Assembly (NCBI GenBank): GCA_903923905.1
Contig: CAIXZH010000089.1
Span: 1 to 64,000 of the forward strand
Length of the DNA: 64,000 bases
Source: an uncultured Bacteroidia bacterium
GTDB lineage: Bacteria; Bacteroidota; Bacteroidia; Bacteroidales; Prolixibacteraceae
Reading direction: 5' to 3'
Numbering within the stretch: the stretch's first letter is position 1; every line of letters begins with the position of its first letter. This document shows positions 46,635 through 55,597 of this stretch, piece by piece. The notes beneath the pieces were generated by a model. The model was given only the letters and a program-made list of their open reading frames with translations. It searched no databases and was not told the DNA's origin. Position numbers and translations under genes: made by a program.

Positions 46635-47681
46635 TTATGAAAAGCTGTTTACTGCCGATACAAATGCCTTAAGGTTTTCATTTGAAACATCCTGGGGAAT
46701 GCCTCCGCCACAGGACCAGATGATTTTTTGACGATCGGTAACATTGCTGATCATTTCCCTGGTTGCCTGATAGACCTCTTCGGGAGTGCCGGCTGCAAGG
46801 ATATCCCGCGGTGCAAGGTTACCGATCAAAGCGACGTCGGGTCCTGCCAATTCCCGGATCTTATTGATCGGATGATCGAATGCAAAGTTAAAAAGATTAA
46901 CCCCGGTCTCCTTTAAAAAAGGGGCACATACCAGTCCGAAAGCATCGTTGTGAAAAAACCTGATCTTCGTCGGGATCGCCTTGAATGCTCTTTTCAGGTA
47001 AGGGACGACAAATTCCCGGCACTCCTCTTCCCCGACAAACCCCACGATATCATCGAGTAAAAGGACTCCTTCAATGGATGGAAAACAAACTTTTTGATAC
47101 CTGATCCAGTCGCAAATAAACCGGGTGATTTTTTCAAGTAGCTCATACGCCTTTTCGGGCTCCATTGCCAGCAACAACATGAATTCTGAAGTCCCCATCA
47201 GAAAAGTGGCAATATTCAACGGGCCACGGGTCACAGCAAATTTCAGGGTATGACCTGAGGCATTTATTCTGTTTTCCAGGTTCTTAAGCCTGTTAATCAT
47301 AAAGGGGAGCAATCCGTCAAATTCGACATTAGGATGTGGTAGTCTGGCAATATCTTCGGAACAATGGATAACCTTTTCGGCGTGAGGCAAATTTTCGCGG
47401 TACCAGACCGTCCGCGCTCCAAAGGCTGACGGTTCAGTACACATGCCATATTCGGACCAGAAGCCCGGAAGAAAAGTGATATCCGGAAAAGTTTCAATGG
47501 CCTGAAGATTTGATTTTAACCAAATCTCATCTGAAGTATAATAATTGAGCATCGTAACACCAGACCATCCCGGCAGCCATGGAGAGTCGATGATAAATCC
47601 GGTCGATCCTGCAGAAAGATCCTTTCCATTAATTACTGCCAAAAGCTTGTCCCATTCTCTTTTTGTCATGCGCTGAATCAA
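46635..47681 (-). CDS. Uroporphyrinogen decarboxylase family protein
   Basis: A 348-residue TIM-barrel protein of the UROD/MtaA-CmuA superfamily. Recognisable features are FPDITFLPGFWSEYG near 65-80, VTRGPLNIATFLMGTSEF near 150-167, and LAPRDILAAGTPEEV near 292-306. It is not the heme-pathway HemE; such paralogues are usually cobalamin-linked methyltransferases or of unknown role. Met5 (47669) is an alternative start. It lies downstream of the cobalamin-dependent EutBC fusion on the same strand, about 130 bp away, but a functional link is only an inference. Confidence 0.75.
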   Translation of the reverse strand: MIQRMTKREWDKLLAVINGKDLSAGSTGFIIDSPWLPGWSGVTMLNYYTSDEIWLKSNLQAIETFPDITFLPGFWSEYGMCTEPSAFGARTVWYRENLPHAEKVIHCSEDIARLPHPNVEFDGLLPFMINRLKNLENRINASGHTLKFAVTRGPLNIATFLMGTSEFMLLLAMEPEKAYELLEKITRFICDWIRYQKVCFPSIEGVLLLDDIVGFVGEEECREFVVPYLKRAFKAIPTKIRFFHNDAFGLVCAPFLKETGVNLFNFAFDHPINKIRELAGPDVALIGNLAPRDILAAGTPEEVYQATREMISNVTDRQKIIWSCGGGIPQDVSNENLKAFVSAVNSFS

Positions 47682-47809
47682 AGATTATCCAAAATTAAGA
47701 CTTTAATTGATCCCCACCCAACAAATGCAAGAGCTAATACTTCATAAAATATAAACAAAAATATATAGCAGAATTCACAATGTCACCAACCTGGCAAATG
47801 TTGGACAGA

Positions 47810-50137
47810 TTATCCGGCCTGATAAAACATTTCTCTTAAAATTCTCACGGTATCTTTTGCCGCCAATTCAGGAATTAATGCAGTATCGGATATGCCGGAT
47901 ACAACTTTGGATAAATTGTGATCCAATTTACCTTTTACTTTCCACGTGCTGATTAACGGGGCTGACAGATATGCAGAGAAATTGTGATGACCAGAACCAG
48001 GCCTTTCACCTATAATGTGAATTATTCCTTTGTGCTTGTCTGATCCGGAATCCTGACCAAAGAGATATTCTCCACATCTGTAACCGGCTCTTACCCGGCC
48101 ATTTCTGATCACGATATTATCTGAGGATACTTTTAAACCAGCCCCGATCAATTCCTGGTTCAGATATTCCAGGTAAGGTTTAAGATGACCTTCGTCGGAA
48201 AGTGCATTTATATTTAATCCGTCAGAAATTATGATCTGGACATCAGGACCATTATAACCCCACTTGTTTCTTAATCCAAGCAACTGAGCAACGGATTGTT
48301 CACTTAATGTTTCACCGGTTGGAGGATGATAAATGTAATCCTTTCTGTCAACTGAAGTGGTTCTAAGACTAATATGATTTGGAATAGAAGCAACGAACAT
48401 TTCAGGCATCTCCGTCCAGACACAAATTTTTGAATCATTATACAGGGCATGAATTTTTTGATCAAGTTTAGGTTCCAGGTCCCAGATGTTTTTGCCATAT
48501 CCTGTAGCAATTGGGACACCTCTGCCCTCGATCTCAGCGATTAGCTTTGCTCCGTCAGCATAAATCTCATCTTTGCTTCGTAAGTCACCTTTTGCAATCC
48601 GGAACTTGTAATAGACCCATAGCGGATCTCCAAAATGGCTGGTAATATTCCCGTCAGATCCGATTATCTCAATCTTTTTGAAGAACTTCCACATGGCATC
48701 ATTCACCTTGTACCCGAACTTCGAACGGATTCTGACATGGTCATTGAAACCTGTGGTAAGATAGCTTAACATAGGATCGTTTTTTGTAGGAAGACCCATC
48801 AGATAAGCAGGGTTTGCAGGCATAATCTGATCAATGCACCATTCCAGATCGTCAAGAGTAATATCCATATGCAAAGTGGAACATACATCCAGGCCGATAG
48901 TCAGGCCGTGAAGTTTCCCCATCACTGTATCTTCGAGGCAGCACCGAACTAATTGCTCTTTGGACTTGAATACCTCAGGGCCTATAAAACCAGCCACGTC
49001 ATTAACATGAACCCACGGACCTGGCATGTTTGCCGGCTGCACTTCTGCGATCCGTTTCTTTAAAGCCCTTAAAAACCCATACTTGCGTGATTCATGAACA
49101 ACCATGTCAAATCCTTCTCCGTTGCCATTTGTGAAATCAGCTCCCTGACCGGTTTCAGCATATAAGCCATATTGTCCGGTCCGTTTAGAGGCGTGTTTTA
49201 GCATTTTTTCGACTGTAAGATCAAAAGTTTTATTCGCGCTAACAGTTCCTCCTAAACTTTGAAACCAGATTCCCGTTGTTCCGGGGTTCTTATTTTCAAC
49301 TTCTGCCTGAATGTCAATGTGAGCCAAAACACAATTTGGCATTACGTTTTCAAGTCCGAAAGTTCTTAGAATGTCATGAAGAGCATTTTCAATTTTGGAA
49401 ACAGATTCAGGATTACTTGATACGGGATTGGTACCGAGCACTAAATCTCCGACAGCATAAGACCATCCGTTAAAAACCTGCATCATGATGTCGTCCAGAT
49501 TGTCAGTAGGTGAATTCGGCTGTAGACGAGCACTCAGGTATCCTTTTGCACCTATTTTAGTCCCTGGCAACAGATTAAATACCTTCTGTCCTACCTTGAT
49601 CAGTTCCTCATTGCTCATGAGCTTTACAAGACAACCAATAATATCACTGGATAATCCGGGTATAATTGATTTAATATCCGATTCAGTTTTTTCAAGAATA
49701 AAGGATTTCAATTCCCCCAAAGTCAGGCTTGAGATCGAATTAAATATGTTTTGATCAGTAGTGTTTTGAATCAATGTAAGGATATCATCAGCAAAAAGAG
49801 GCTTTTGGGTAAGGTCTTTAATTTTTGAATTCGCTAAAAGTCTCCGGGCATTGATCCTGGAGTTTTCATCAAATGCCGCAACCCCTTGAGCAAGATCCCC
49901 TTCTTTAAAAGGATTTGCAGAGCCGACTATTTGACGGTAAAGTGTCTGATCAAATTTCCCTTGTATTCTGAGAATGTATGAAAAAAGATCTTCATTGGCT
50001 TTTGGTGAGATTATCCCTGAAGGATTATCGGGAGGATCAAATGGAAAAGCGAAGAAAGATTTGAAAGGGATTAACATTACTGCACCTGTGGCCCATCCGG
50101 AACTACGAAAAAAATCTCTTCTATTGTATTTTCCCAT
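47810..50137 (-). CDS. Fused EutB-EutC ethanolamine ammonia-lyase with Tat signal
   Basis: A 775-residue fusion of the large and small subunits of ethanolamine ammonia-lyase, an adenosylcobalamin enzyme that makes acetaldehyde and ammonia. The start at 50137 exposes a twin-arginine signal: RRDFF at 6-10 followed by a hydrophobic stretch to about 30. The EutB region spans roughly 50-490 (ANPFKEGDLAQGVAAFDENS, DTVMGKLHGLTIGLDVCSTL). The EutC region spans about 500-770 (GPDVQIIISDGLNINAL, RVRAGYRCGEYLFG, IIGERPGSGHHNFSAYL). Normally these are separate cytosolic subunits, often in microcompartments. No eutA reactivase or other eut gene is here. Confidence 0.9.
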   Translation of the reverse strand: MGKYNRRDFFRSSGWATGAVMLIPFKSFFAFPFDPPDNPSGIISPKANEDLFSYILRIQGKFDQTLYRQIVGSANPFKEGDLAQGVAAFDENSRINARRLLANSKIKDLTQKPLFADDILTLIQNTTDQNIFNSISSLTLGELKSFILEKTESDIKSIIPGLSSDIIGCLVKLMSNEELIKVGQKVFNLLPGTKIGAKGYLSARLQPNSPTDNLDDIMMQVFNGWSYAVGDLVLGTNPVSSNPESVSKIENALHDILRTFGLENVMPNCVLAHIDIQAEVENKNPGTTGIWFQSLGGTVSANKTFDLTVEKMLKHASKRTGQYGLYAETGQGADFTNGNGEGFDMVVHESRKYGFLRALKKRIAEVQPANMPGPWVHVNDVAGFIGPEVFKSKEQLVRCCLEDTVMGKLHGLTIGLDVCSTLHMDITLDDLEWCIDQIMPANPAYLMGLPTKNDPMLSYLTTGFNDHVRIRSKFGYKVNDAMWKFFKKIEIIGSDGNITSHFGDPLWVYYKFRIAKGDLRSKDEIYADGAKLIAEIEGRGVPIATGYGKNIWDLEPKLDQKIHALYNDSKICVWTEMPEMFVASIPNHISLRTTSVDRKDYIYHPPTGETLSEQSVAQLLGLRNKWGYNGPDVQIIISDGLNINALSDEGHLKPYLEYLNQELIGAGLKVSSDNIVIRNGRVRAGYRCGEYLFGQDSGSDKHKGIIHIIGERPGSGHHNFSAYLSAPLISTWKVKGKLDHNLSKVVSGISDTALIPELAAKDTVRILREMFYQAG

Positions 50138-50333
50138 AGCATTATGTTTTAGTATATTAAAGGTAACAACAAAAAGTGAATTTTCTGAAATATTGTTATT
50201 TAATTGATGGAGCACAGAGAAGGCAGTAAAATTAGATTTGAACTTATTTTCTCAAAGGCAAATAAAAAACGATTAATACGGTGTGTACTTTCGTATTCTT
50301 TTGTATACTTGCACTAAAACTAAGTTAATTATC

Positions 50334-50768
50334 ATGAAATCAAATCCCATAACATTCCGTGCAGATGAAGAAATAACTGCGATGCTCAATACCCTGGATG
50401 ACCGCCCGACAACAGCCACGCTTACAGTGCTCGGACTCTTTACTGCCATTCATAAAGAGACCATCCGGGAACTCAAGGGGCGCTTCAGCCGTAAGGAGAT
50501 CTTGGCACTTATCGACAGCTATAAAAGATCCTCCCCCCAGATAGAAATGATGGCAACGAATTATGTTCTGGTTGGGCATACCAAAGATTCAGAGCGGGAT
50601 TTTAAGTGTACGTCCTCAAATAATGCAAACCTTAATGTTCTGATCGAAAAACTAAAGCTGCTTACTTCAGCACAGTCAGCGATCCTTCAACTGGAGCTTT
50701 GGGCTTTCTCTAATCGTAATAAAGATGAAATTTCCGATTCTGAGAAATTCATCGCCAGGTATATTTAA
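50334..50768 (+). CDS. Hypothetical protein
   Basis: A 144-residue soluble protein of no family I recognise. ATG at 50334 is chosen because the longer frame to 50283 begins in promoter-like AT-rich DNA. The N-terminus (ITFRADEEITAMLNTL) resembles a short strand plus helix, as in ribbon-helix-helix proteins, and TVLGLFTAIHKETIRELKGRF suggests a helical regulator. No membrane segment is present. It is transcribed away from the EutBC gene, so a local regulatory role is conceivable but unsupported. Confidence 0.6.
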   Translation: MKSNPITFRADEEITAMLNTLDDRPTTATLTVLGLFTAIHKETIRELKGRFSRKEILALIDSYKRSSPQIEMMATNYVLVGHTKDSERDFKCTSSNNANLNVLIEKLKLLTSAQSAILQLELWAFSNRNKDEISDSEKFIARYI

Positions 50769-50933
50769 TAAATATCCCAATTGATCAACAAAACTGAATC
50801 TATTGGTCAGACATTCAAAAATTCATCTGAAAATCAAATTATGGACATTTTAGTACTATTGGGTTAATATTTTGCAGTTCAGTCTATCCTACTCCTTAAA
50901 AAAATTGAAGAACAACCCTTCCAATTATTTTTG

Positions 50934-50941
50934 TACCTTTG
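50934..50941 (+). promoter_or_regulatory. Bacteroidota -7 box (TACCTTTG)
   Basis: An exact match to the TAnnTTTG core used by the primary sigma factor of Bacteroidota lies 42 bp upstream of the cold-shock gene. No clear -33 TTTG was found at the usual distance. Confidence 0.5.
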
Positions 50942-50982
50942 CAAAACAAAAATCATACAAATACCAATAAATCAAATATTGA

Positions 50983-51429
50983 ATGGCAAAATCGCAAGAT
51001 ACATTTAACAAGAAAGAAAAAGAGAAAAAACGTTTAAAGAAACGGCTGGAAAAAAGTCAAAAAAAAGAAGAACGAAAAGGCACCTCTACCGGGGGTGATC
51101 TGGAGAGTATGTTGGCTTATGTAGATGAAAACGGAAACCTTACCGATACTCCGCCAGACCCCTCCAAGAAACGAAAAGTTAACGCAAGTAGTATAGAAAT
51201 CAGCGTGCCTAGGAGAGAAGAGGAGGATGAGATTACTGTTAGAATTGGTAGAATTGACTTTTTCAACGATTCAAAAGGGTACGGATTCATCAAAGAACAC
51301 GAAACCAACGAGAAATATTTCGTACACATCAATGGTTTATTGGAAGATGTCAAGGAGGGCGATGTTGTCAACTTTGAACTTGAGAGAGGTTTAAAGGGGA
51401 TGAATGCGATTCATGTGAAAAAAGTCTGA
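50983..51429 (+). CDS. Cold-shock domain protein with charged N-terminal extension
   Basis: A 148-residue protein. The C-terminal half (about 85-148) is a cold-shock domain with RNP1 KGYGFI at 98-103 and RNP2 YFVHI at 112-116, so it should bind single-stranded RNA or DNA. The N-terminal half starts with a highly basic helix (KKEKEKKRLKKRLEKSQKK, residues 10-28), probably disordered or coiled, that may bind nucleic acid or partners. This layout is common in Bacteroidota. It ends 7 bp before the convergent GNAT-like gene. Confidence 0.88.
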   Translation: MAKSQDTFNKKEKEKKRLKKRLEKSQKKEERKGTSTGGDLESMLAYVDENGNLTDTPPDPSKKRKVNASSIEISVPRREEEDEITVRIGRIDFFNDSKGYGFIKEHETNEKYFVHINGLLEDVKEGDVVNFELERGLKGMNAIHVKKV

Positions 51430-51436
51430 TTTATCC

Positions 51437-52633
51437 CTACAGACTCTTGCCAAAAATCCGGAATCGTTTATAGACGTAGCCACCCATTTTCTCCATTTCA
51501 GCCCGAACTTTTGTATTGGTTTCCAATTCGAGATGCGAATCCATTATTCTTTTCCCAAGGGCATAAGCCGATTCCATCATTTTAGTACCCATCATCACAT
51601 CAAGTCCTTTGCTGCGATAAGCGGGGTCAATTCCTCCAAGTAGCAGATTCAGCTGTTTTGACCTCCTCGCCGCAGCAAAAATCCTGAAAATTCCAAAAGG
51701 AAATAGTTTGCCTTTTGCATTACGTATTCCATCCCCAATATGTGACATCCCAATTACAAAAGCAACTACCTCATTCTTCCCATTAACAATCACCTTGATA
51801 AAACGTGGATTGATCAGAAAGAGGTATCTATTGGCAAAATCATCCATCTCCTTTTGGGAGAAGGGGGTAAAACCAACAATGTCGCTGAAGGTAAGATTAA
51901 GTAAATTCAAAATGGGGTGAATATAGGGTTTCACTTTTTTGCGTGACGTAAATTCAAGGACTTTCAGGTCAGGATTATTACGGATAGCCCTTTCCTGAAT
52001 CTTGTGGTAAAACTCCGGGAGCGGGTTTGGGATATCGATCTTGTATACGACAAGATCAATCTCTTTGGTAAAGGAGTTCTTTTCGAGCAGTTCCACCTGA
52101 TAGGGGAAATTACAATTTGAGGCTATAACGGCAGGTTCGTCGTAACCTTCTATCAGAAAACCCTGAGGGTCTTTATCCGAAAAAGCCAGCGGTCCGATCA
52201 ACCTTTCCATCCCTTTTTCTCTGCTCCAGATCTCGATAGCCCCAATCAGGGAAGCAGCTACTTCAGGGTCATTCCATGTTTCAAAAAAAGCAAAACGTCC
52301 ATTTTTTTCATTATGCAACGCATTATATTTCAAGTGTATAATTCCCATAATGCGACCAACGACCTTCCCGTTGCGGTAGGCCAGTAACATGATCGTTTCG
52401 CACGACTGAAATGACTTATTCAACTTAGGATTAAAGAATTCCCAATCATCCATGTAGATGGGGGGAACCCAGTTGGAATGATCCTTATGGATGGCGGCAG
52501 GCAAGTGAATGAATTCCCGAAGCTTTTTTTTGGAATCTACTTCCTTTATCTCAATTCCTCCATCACTAACTGATGATTTAATTGGCGAATTCTTAGCTGT
52601 GATATTCTTCGAAAGTTCATCGATTTTGTCCAT
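51437..52633 (-). CDS. GNAT-like acyltransferase family protein
   Basis: A 398-residue cytosolic protein with an N-terminal polar stretch of about 25 residues and then a two-part GNAT-like fold. ETIMLLAYRNGKVVGRIMGIIH near 77-99 and RNAKGKLFPFGIFR plus LLGGIDPAYRSKGLDVMMG near 330-350 recall acetyl-CoA-binding segments. Similar proteins (YghO-like) occur in Bacteroidota next to lipid genes, sometimes as N-acyltransferases. The family is assigned at superfamily level only. It is convergent with the cold-shock gene and divergent from the kdp operon. Confidence 0.65.
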   Translation of the reverse strand: MDKIDELSKNITAKNSPIKSSVSDGGIEIKEVDSKKKLREFIHLPAAIHKDHSNWVPPIYMDDWEFFNPKLNKSFQSCETIMLLAYRNGKVVGRIMGIIHLKYNALHNEKNGRFAFFETWNDPEVAASLIGAIEIWSREKGMERLIGPLAFSDKDPQGFLIEGYDEPAVIASNCNFPYQVELLEKNSFTKEIDLVVYKIDIPNPLPEFYHKIQERAIRNNPDLKVLEFTSRKKVKPYIHPILNLLNLTFSDIVGFTPFSQKEMDDFANRYLFLINPRFIKVIVNGKNEVVAFVIGMSHIGDGIRNAKGKLFPFGIFRIFAAARRSKQLNLLLGGIDPAYRSKGLDVMMGTKMMESAYALGKRIMDSHLELETNTKVRAEMEKMGGYVYKRFRIFGKSL

Positions 52634-52957
52634 TGGCCAGTTTTGAGATATTCAGTTTTATTTTTAACAATCCGCAAGATATTTTTTTTTTTATACAAAT
52701 TGCAAATTATCCCCGATTTTACCTGTAGTTTATGCGTCCTATAATCGATTAAAAATAAACTAACTGAACCTATTTCTGAATTTAATTACTGATATTCAAT
52801 TCTTTAAGACTTGTCAAAATTGACCAGTATCTCACGATTTACCTGCCAGATTCAGAATCCTCATGATCTTTATATAATATTTATAAACCGGAGAATATTC
52901 CTTACAAAACACTTATAGGTTCCGGCATATTTTTGCATTGTAATTAAATCAACAGAA
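52634..52957. other. Control region upstream of the kdp operon
   Basis: About 320 bp of AT-rich DNA between divergent genes. It should hold the kdp promoter and any KdpE site, but I see only a -7-like box near its end and no clear operator repeat. Confidence 0.5.
52928..52935 (+). promoter_or_regulatory. Bacteroidota -7 box (TATTTTTG) for the kdp operon
   Basis: Matches TAnnTTTG and lies 22 bp upstream of the kdpF start, giving a short leader. No convincing -33 box is visible. Confidence 0.45.
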
Positions 52958-53095
52958 ATGAAAGCAATAATTCTATTGTCAACGACAAAGTCCCTTGAGG
53001 CGGGTAATACGATTGGATATGTAATCGGGATTGTAATTGCTCTATTAATCCTTGGATATCTTATTTACGCGCTAATTAAACCCGAAAAATTTTAA
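52958..53095 (+). CDS. kdpF: Potassium-transporting ATPase subunit F
   Basis: A 45-residue peptide with one transmembrane helix (TIGYVIGIVIALLILGYLIY, about residues 18-37) ending ALIKPEKF, the characteristic end of KdpF. In E. coli the small F subunit stabilises the KdpABC complex. It is the first gene of the kdp operon, 15 bp before the porin gene. Confidence 0.85.
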   Translation: MKAIILLSTTKSLEAGNTIGYVIGIVIALLILGYLIYALIKPEKF

Positions 53096-53110
53096 ATCAA
53101 ATCCAATTCA

Positions 53111-53875
53111 ATGAAAAATAAGTCCATTATAATTGTGGCATTTGCCATTTTGACCAGTTTTGTACGTTTGACTGTAAAAGCGCAAACGAGTGAGTCCCCT
53201 TCGCCATTTAAAGTAACTGCGGATGTTGTCAGTTCCTATATCTTCAGGGGTTCTATGGCAACCGCCGGACCAACGCCAAATTTTCAGCCAACACTATCCT
53301 ATTCGAAGGGGAAATATGAAATAGGGATTTGGGGATCCACCGATTTTGCAGGTACCTACAAAGAATTTGATCCTTATATTTCGGTGACTCCTGGACAGCT
53401 CAAATTTGGGATAACCGATTACAACTGGAATTTTGGCCGGGCAAATTACTTTAATTATACAAACAGTGAGACAGGGCACCGGATTGAAGGGACAGCCGGT
53501 TTTACAGGTTCCAAATCTTTCCCTGTAAGCATCACCTGGAATACCATGGTTTACGGATATGATAAAAGAGCGGATGATTCAACCAGACAGGCTTATTCAA
53601 CATACATTGAATTGGGATATTCCAAGGGGGCAACCAGTCTCTTTTTTGGCTTTACCCCCTGGTCAGGACTTTATAATAATTATGGCGTCACAGCCTTCGA
53701 TCCGAGGGCCGGTAAAAAAACCTTTTCTGTAGTAAATGTTGGGGGAAGTTTCACGAAGTCCCTGAAAATTACAGAAGCCTTTTCTTTACCTTTAAAGACA
53801 ACTTTAATCATAAATCCTTCGGCATCCTACTCCAGGAATGATTATGTACACCTGGTATTTGGTATAACCTTCTAA
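53111..53875 (+). CDS. TorF-like outer-membrane porin in the kdp operon
   Basis: A 254-residue exported protein (signal peptide residues 1-24, ending VKAQ). ADVVSSYIFRGS near 38-48, alternating strands such as YISVTPGQLKFGITDYNW, and the C-terminal aromatic strand VHLVFGITF indicate a beta barrel of the TorF/Gcw_chp putative-porin family. It lies between kdpF and kdpA and starts 15 bp after kdpF. Position suggests it provides a K+ path through the outer membrane or senses envelope state; this is an inference from synteny. Confidence 0.75.
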   Translation: MKNKSIIIVAFAILTSFVRLTVKAQTSESPSPFKVTADVVSSYIFRGSMATAGPTPNFQPTLSYSKGKYEIGIWGSTDFAGTYKEFDPYISVTPGQLKFGITDYNWNFGRANYFNYTNSETGHRIEGTAGFTGSKSFPVSITWNTMVYGYDKRADDSTRQAYSTYIELGYSKGATSLFFGFTPWSGLYNNYGVTAFDPRAGKKTFSVVNVGGSFTKSLKITEAFSLPLKTTLIINPSASYSRNDYVHLVFGITF

Positions 53876-53893
53876 ATTTAAAAAATCAAGATA

Positions 53894-55585
53894 ATGACAA
53901 CACAGGATTTTATTCAGATCATTTTATTTTTTGCCTTGTTAATTGGGCTTACACCCCTGTTAGGCAATTTCATGTTCAAGGTATTCACAGGGAGCAAACA
54001 TATCATGTCCCCGGTTTTCGGCTGGCTTGAAAAGTTGACCTACAGATCCTCCGGCATCGACCCCGATGAGGAAACCAACTGGAAATCATACACCTTCAGT
54101 TTGCTGATGTTTAATTTTATCGGGTTTCTGTTTGTATTTCTGATCCAACTCTTTCAGGCTCAATTACCATTAAATCCGGCAAATCTTCCTAATGTTTCGT
54201 GGCATTCAGCTTTCAATACCTCAGTTAGCTTCATGACGAACACCAACTGGCAGGGGTACTCAGGAGAAACAACGCTCAGTTACTTTGTCCAAATGATCGG
54301 GCTGACTGTTCAGAATTTTGTAAGCGCAGCTACAGGAATTGCCGTTTTATTGGCATTGATCAGGGGACTTGCCAGAAAAACCACAGACAAACTGGGAAAT
54401 TTCTGGACGGATCTGACCCGTTCAACCCTTTATGTGCTTCTTCCCCTTTCCATTATTTTTGCAGTGGTCCTTGTTGGTCAGGGCGTTGTACAGAATTTTA
54501 AATCGTACGATACTGTTCAGACTCTGCAGGGGGCCTCTCAGGTTATCCCGATGGGACCGGCTGCATCGCAAATTGCGATCAAGCAGCTTGGCACCAATGG
54601 CGGAGGCTTTTTTAATGCCAATAGTGCACATCCGTTTGAGAATCCCACCCCTTTCAGCAATTTTCTTGAAATGTTGGCAATACTGCTTATTCCTGCAGCT
54701 TTAACTTTCACCTACGGAAAGATGGTTGGGTCAACACGACAGGGGTGGACAATCTTTAAAGCGATGTTGATTCTTCTGGTTCTAGGATTAGTTATTTCGC
54801 TATACGCTGAATATTCAACCAACCCCATCTTTGGAAACCTCCATTTGATGGAAGGAAAAGAAACCCGTTTGGGAATAACCAACAGTGTTCTTTGGTCCAC
54901 GGCCACAACTGCCGCTTCAAATGGTTCTGTAAATGCAATGCACGATAGTCTTTCGCCTCTTACCGGAATGGTAGCGATGATCAACCTGATGCTTGGTGAG
55001 ATCATCTTTGGGGGTGTTGGTGCCGGATTATATGGAATGGTTATATTTATAATTATTACTGTATTCATTGCGGGATTAATGGTTGGTCGTACCCCAGAGT
55101 ATCTGGGTAAAAAGATTCAGAAGTTCGAGGTGCAAATGGCAATTATTGCAGTGCTTGCTCCCAATATAGTTATACTACTTTTCGCAGCCTGGGCATCGGT
55201 AAGTGCGCCTGGTCTGGCAAGCCTAAACAATTCCGGTCCGCATGGTCTTTCAGAAATTCTTTATGCCTATGCTTCAGCTGCCGGAAATAACGGGAGTGCG
55301 TTCGCTGGGTTAAATGCGAATACTGTATTTTACAATTTAACAATCGCAATAGGGATGATGATAGGCCGGTTTGGGATTATAATCCCCGTCATGGCAATTG
55401 CCGGCAGTATGGGAATGAAGAAAATTACACCTTCTTCAGCCGGGACATTCCACACCGATAACTGGCTATTTATAGGCTTATTAATAGCTGTAATTTTGAT
55501 AGTTGGAGGATTAACCCATTTCCCCGCGTTATCACTCGGACCCATTGTTGAGCATTTACTAATGAATAATGGAATCACTTTTTAA
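53894..55585 (+). CDS. kdpA: Potassium-transporting ATPase subunit A
   Basis: The K+-channel-like subunit of the high-affinity KdpFABC pump, 563 residues with about ten transmembrane helices. KdpA landmarks include the first filter region [14 protein letters not shown], the second [20 protein letters not shown] and the fourth [16 protein letters not shown], all glycine-rich pore loops. It selects K+ from the periplasm and passes it to KdpB. Full length. Inner membrane. It starts 18 bp after the porin gene and 12 bp before kdpB. Confidence 0.96.
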   Translation: MTTQDFIQIILFFALLIGLTPLLGNFMFKVFTGSKHIMSPVFGWLEKLTYRSSGIDPDEETNWKSYTFSLLMFNFIGFLFVFLIQLFQAQLPLNPANLPNVSWHSAFNTSVSFMTNTNWQGYSGETTLSYFVQMIGLTVQNFVSAATGIAVLLALIRGLARKTTDKLGNFWTDLTRSTLYVLLPLSIIFAVVLVGQGVVQNFKSYDTVQTLQGASQVIPMGPAASQIAIKQLGTNGGGFFNANSAHPFENPTPFSNFLEMLAILLIPAALTFTYGKMVGSTRQGWTIFKAMLILLVLGLVISLYAEYSTNPIFGNLHLMEGKETRLGITNSVLWSTATTAASNGSVNAMHDSLSPLTGMVAMINLMLGEIIFGGVGAGLYGMVIFIIITVFIAGLMVGRTPEYLGKKIQKFEVQMAIIAVLAPNIVILLFAAWASVSAPGLASLNNSGPHGLSEILYAYASAAGNNGSAFAGLNANTVFYNLTIAIGMMIGRFGIIIPVMAIAGSMGMKKITPSSAGTFHTDNWLFIGLLIAVILIVGGLTHFPALSLGPIVEHLLMNNGITF

Positions 55586-55597
55586 CACCTTGAAAAA

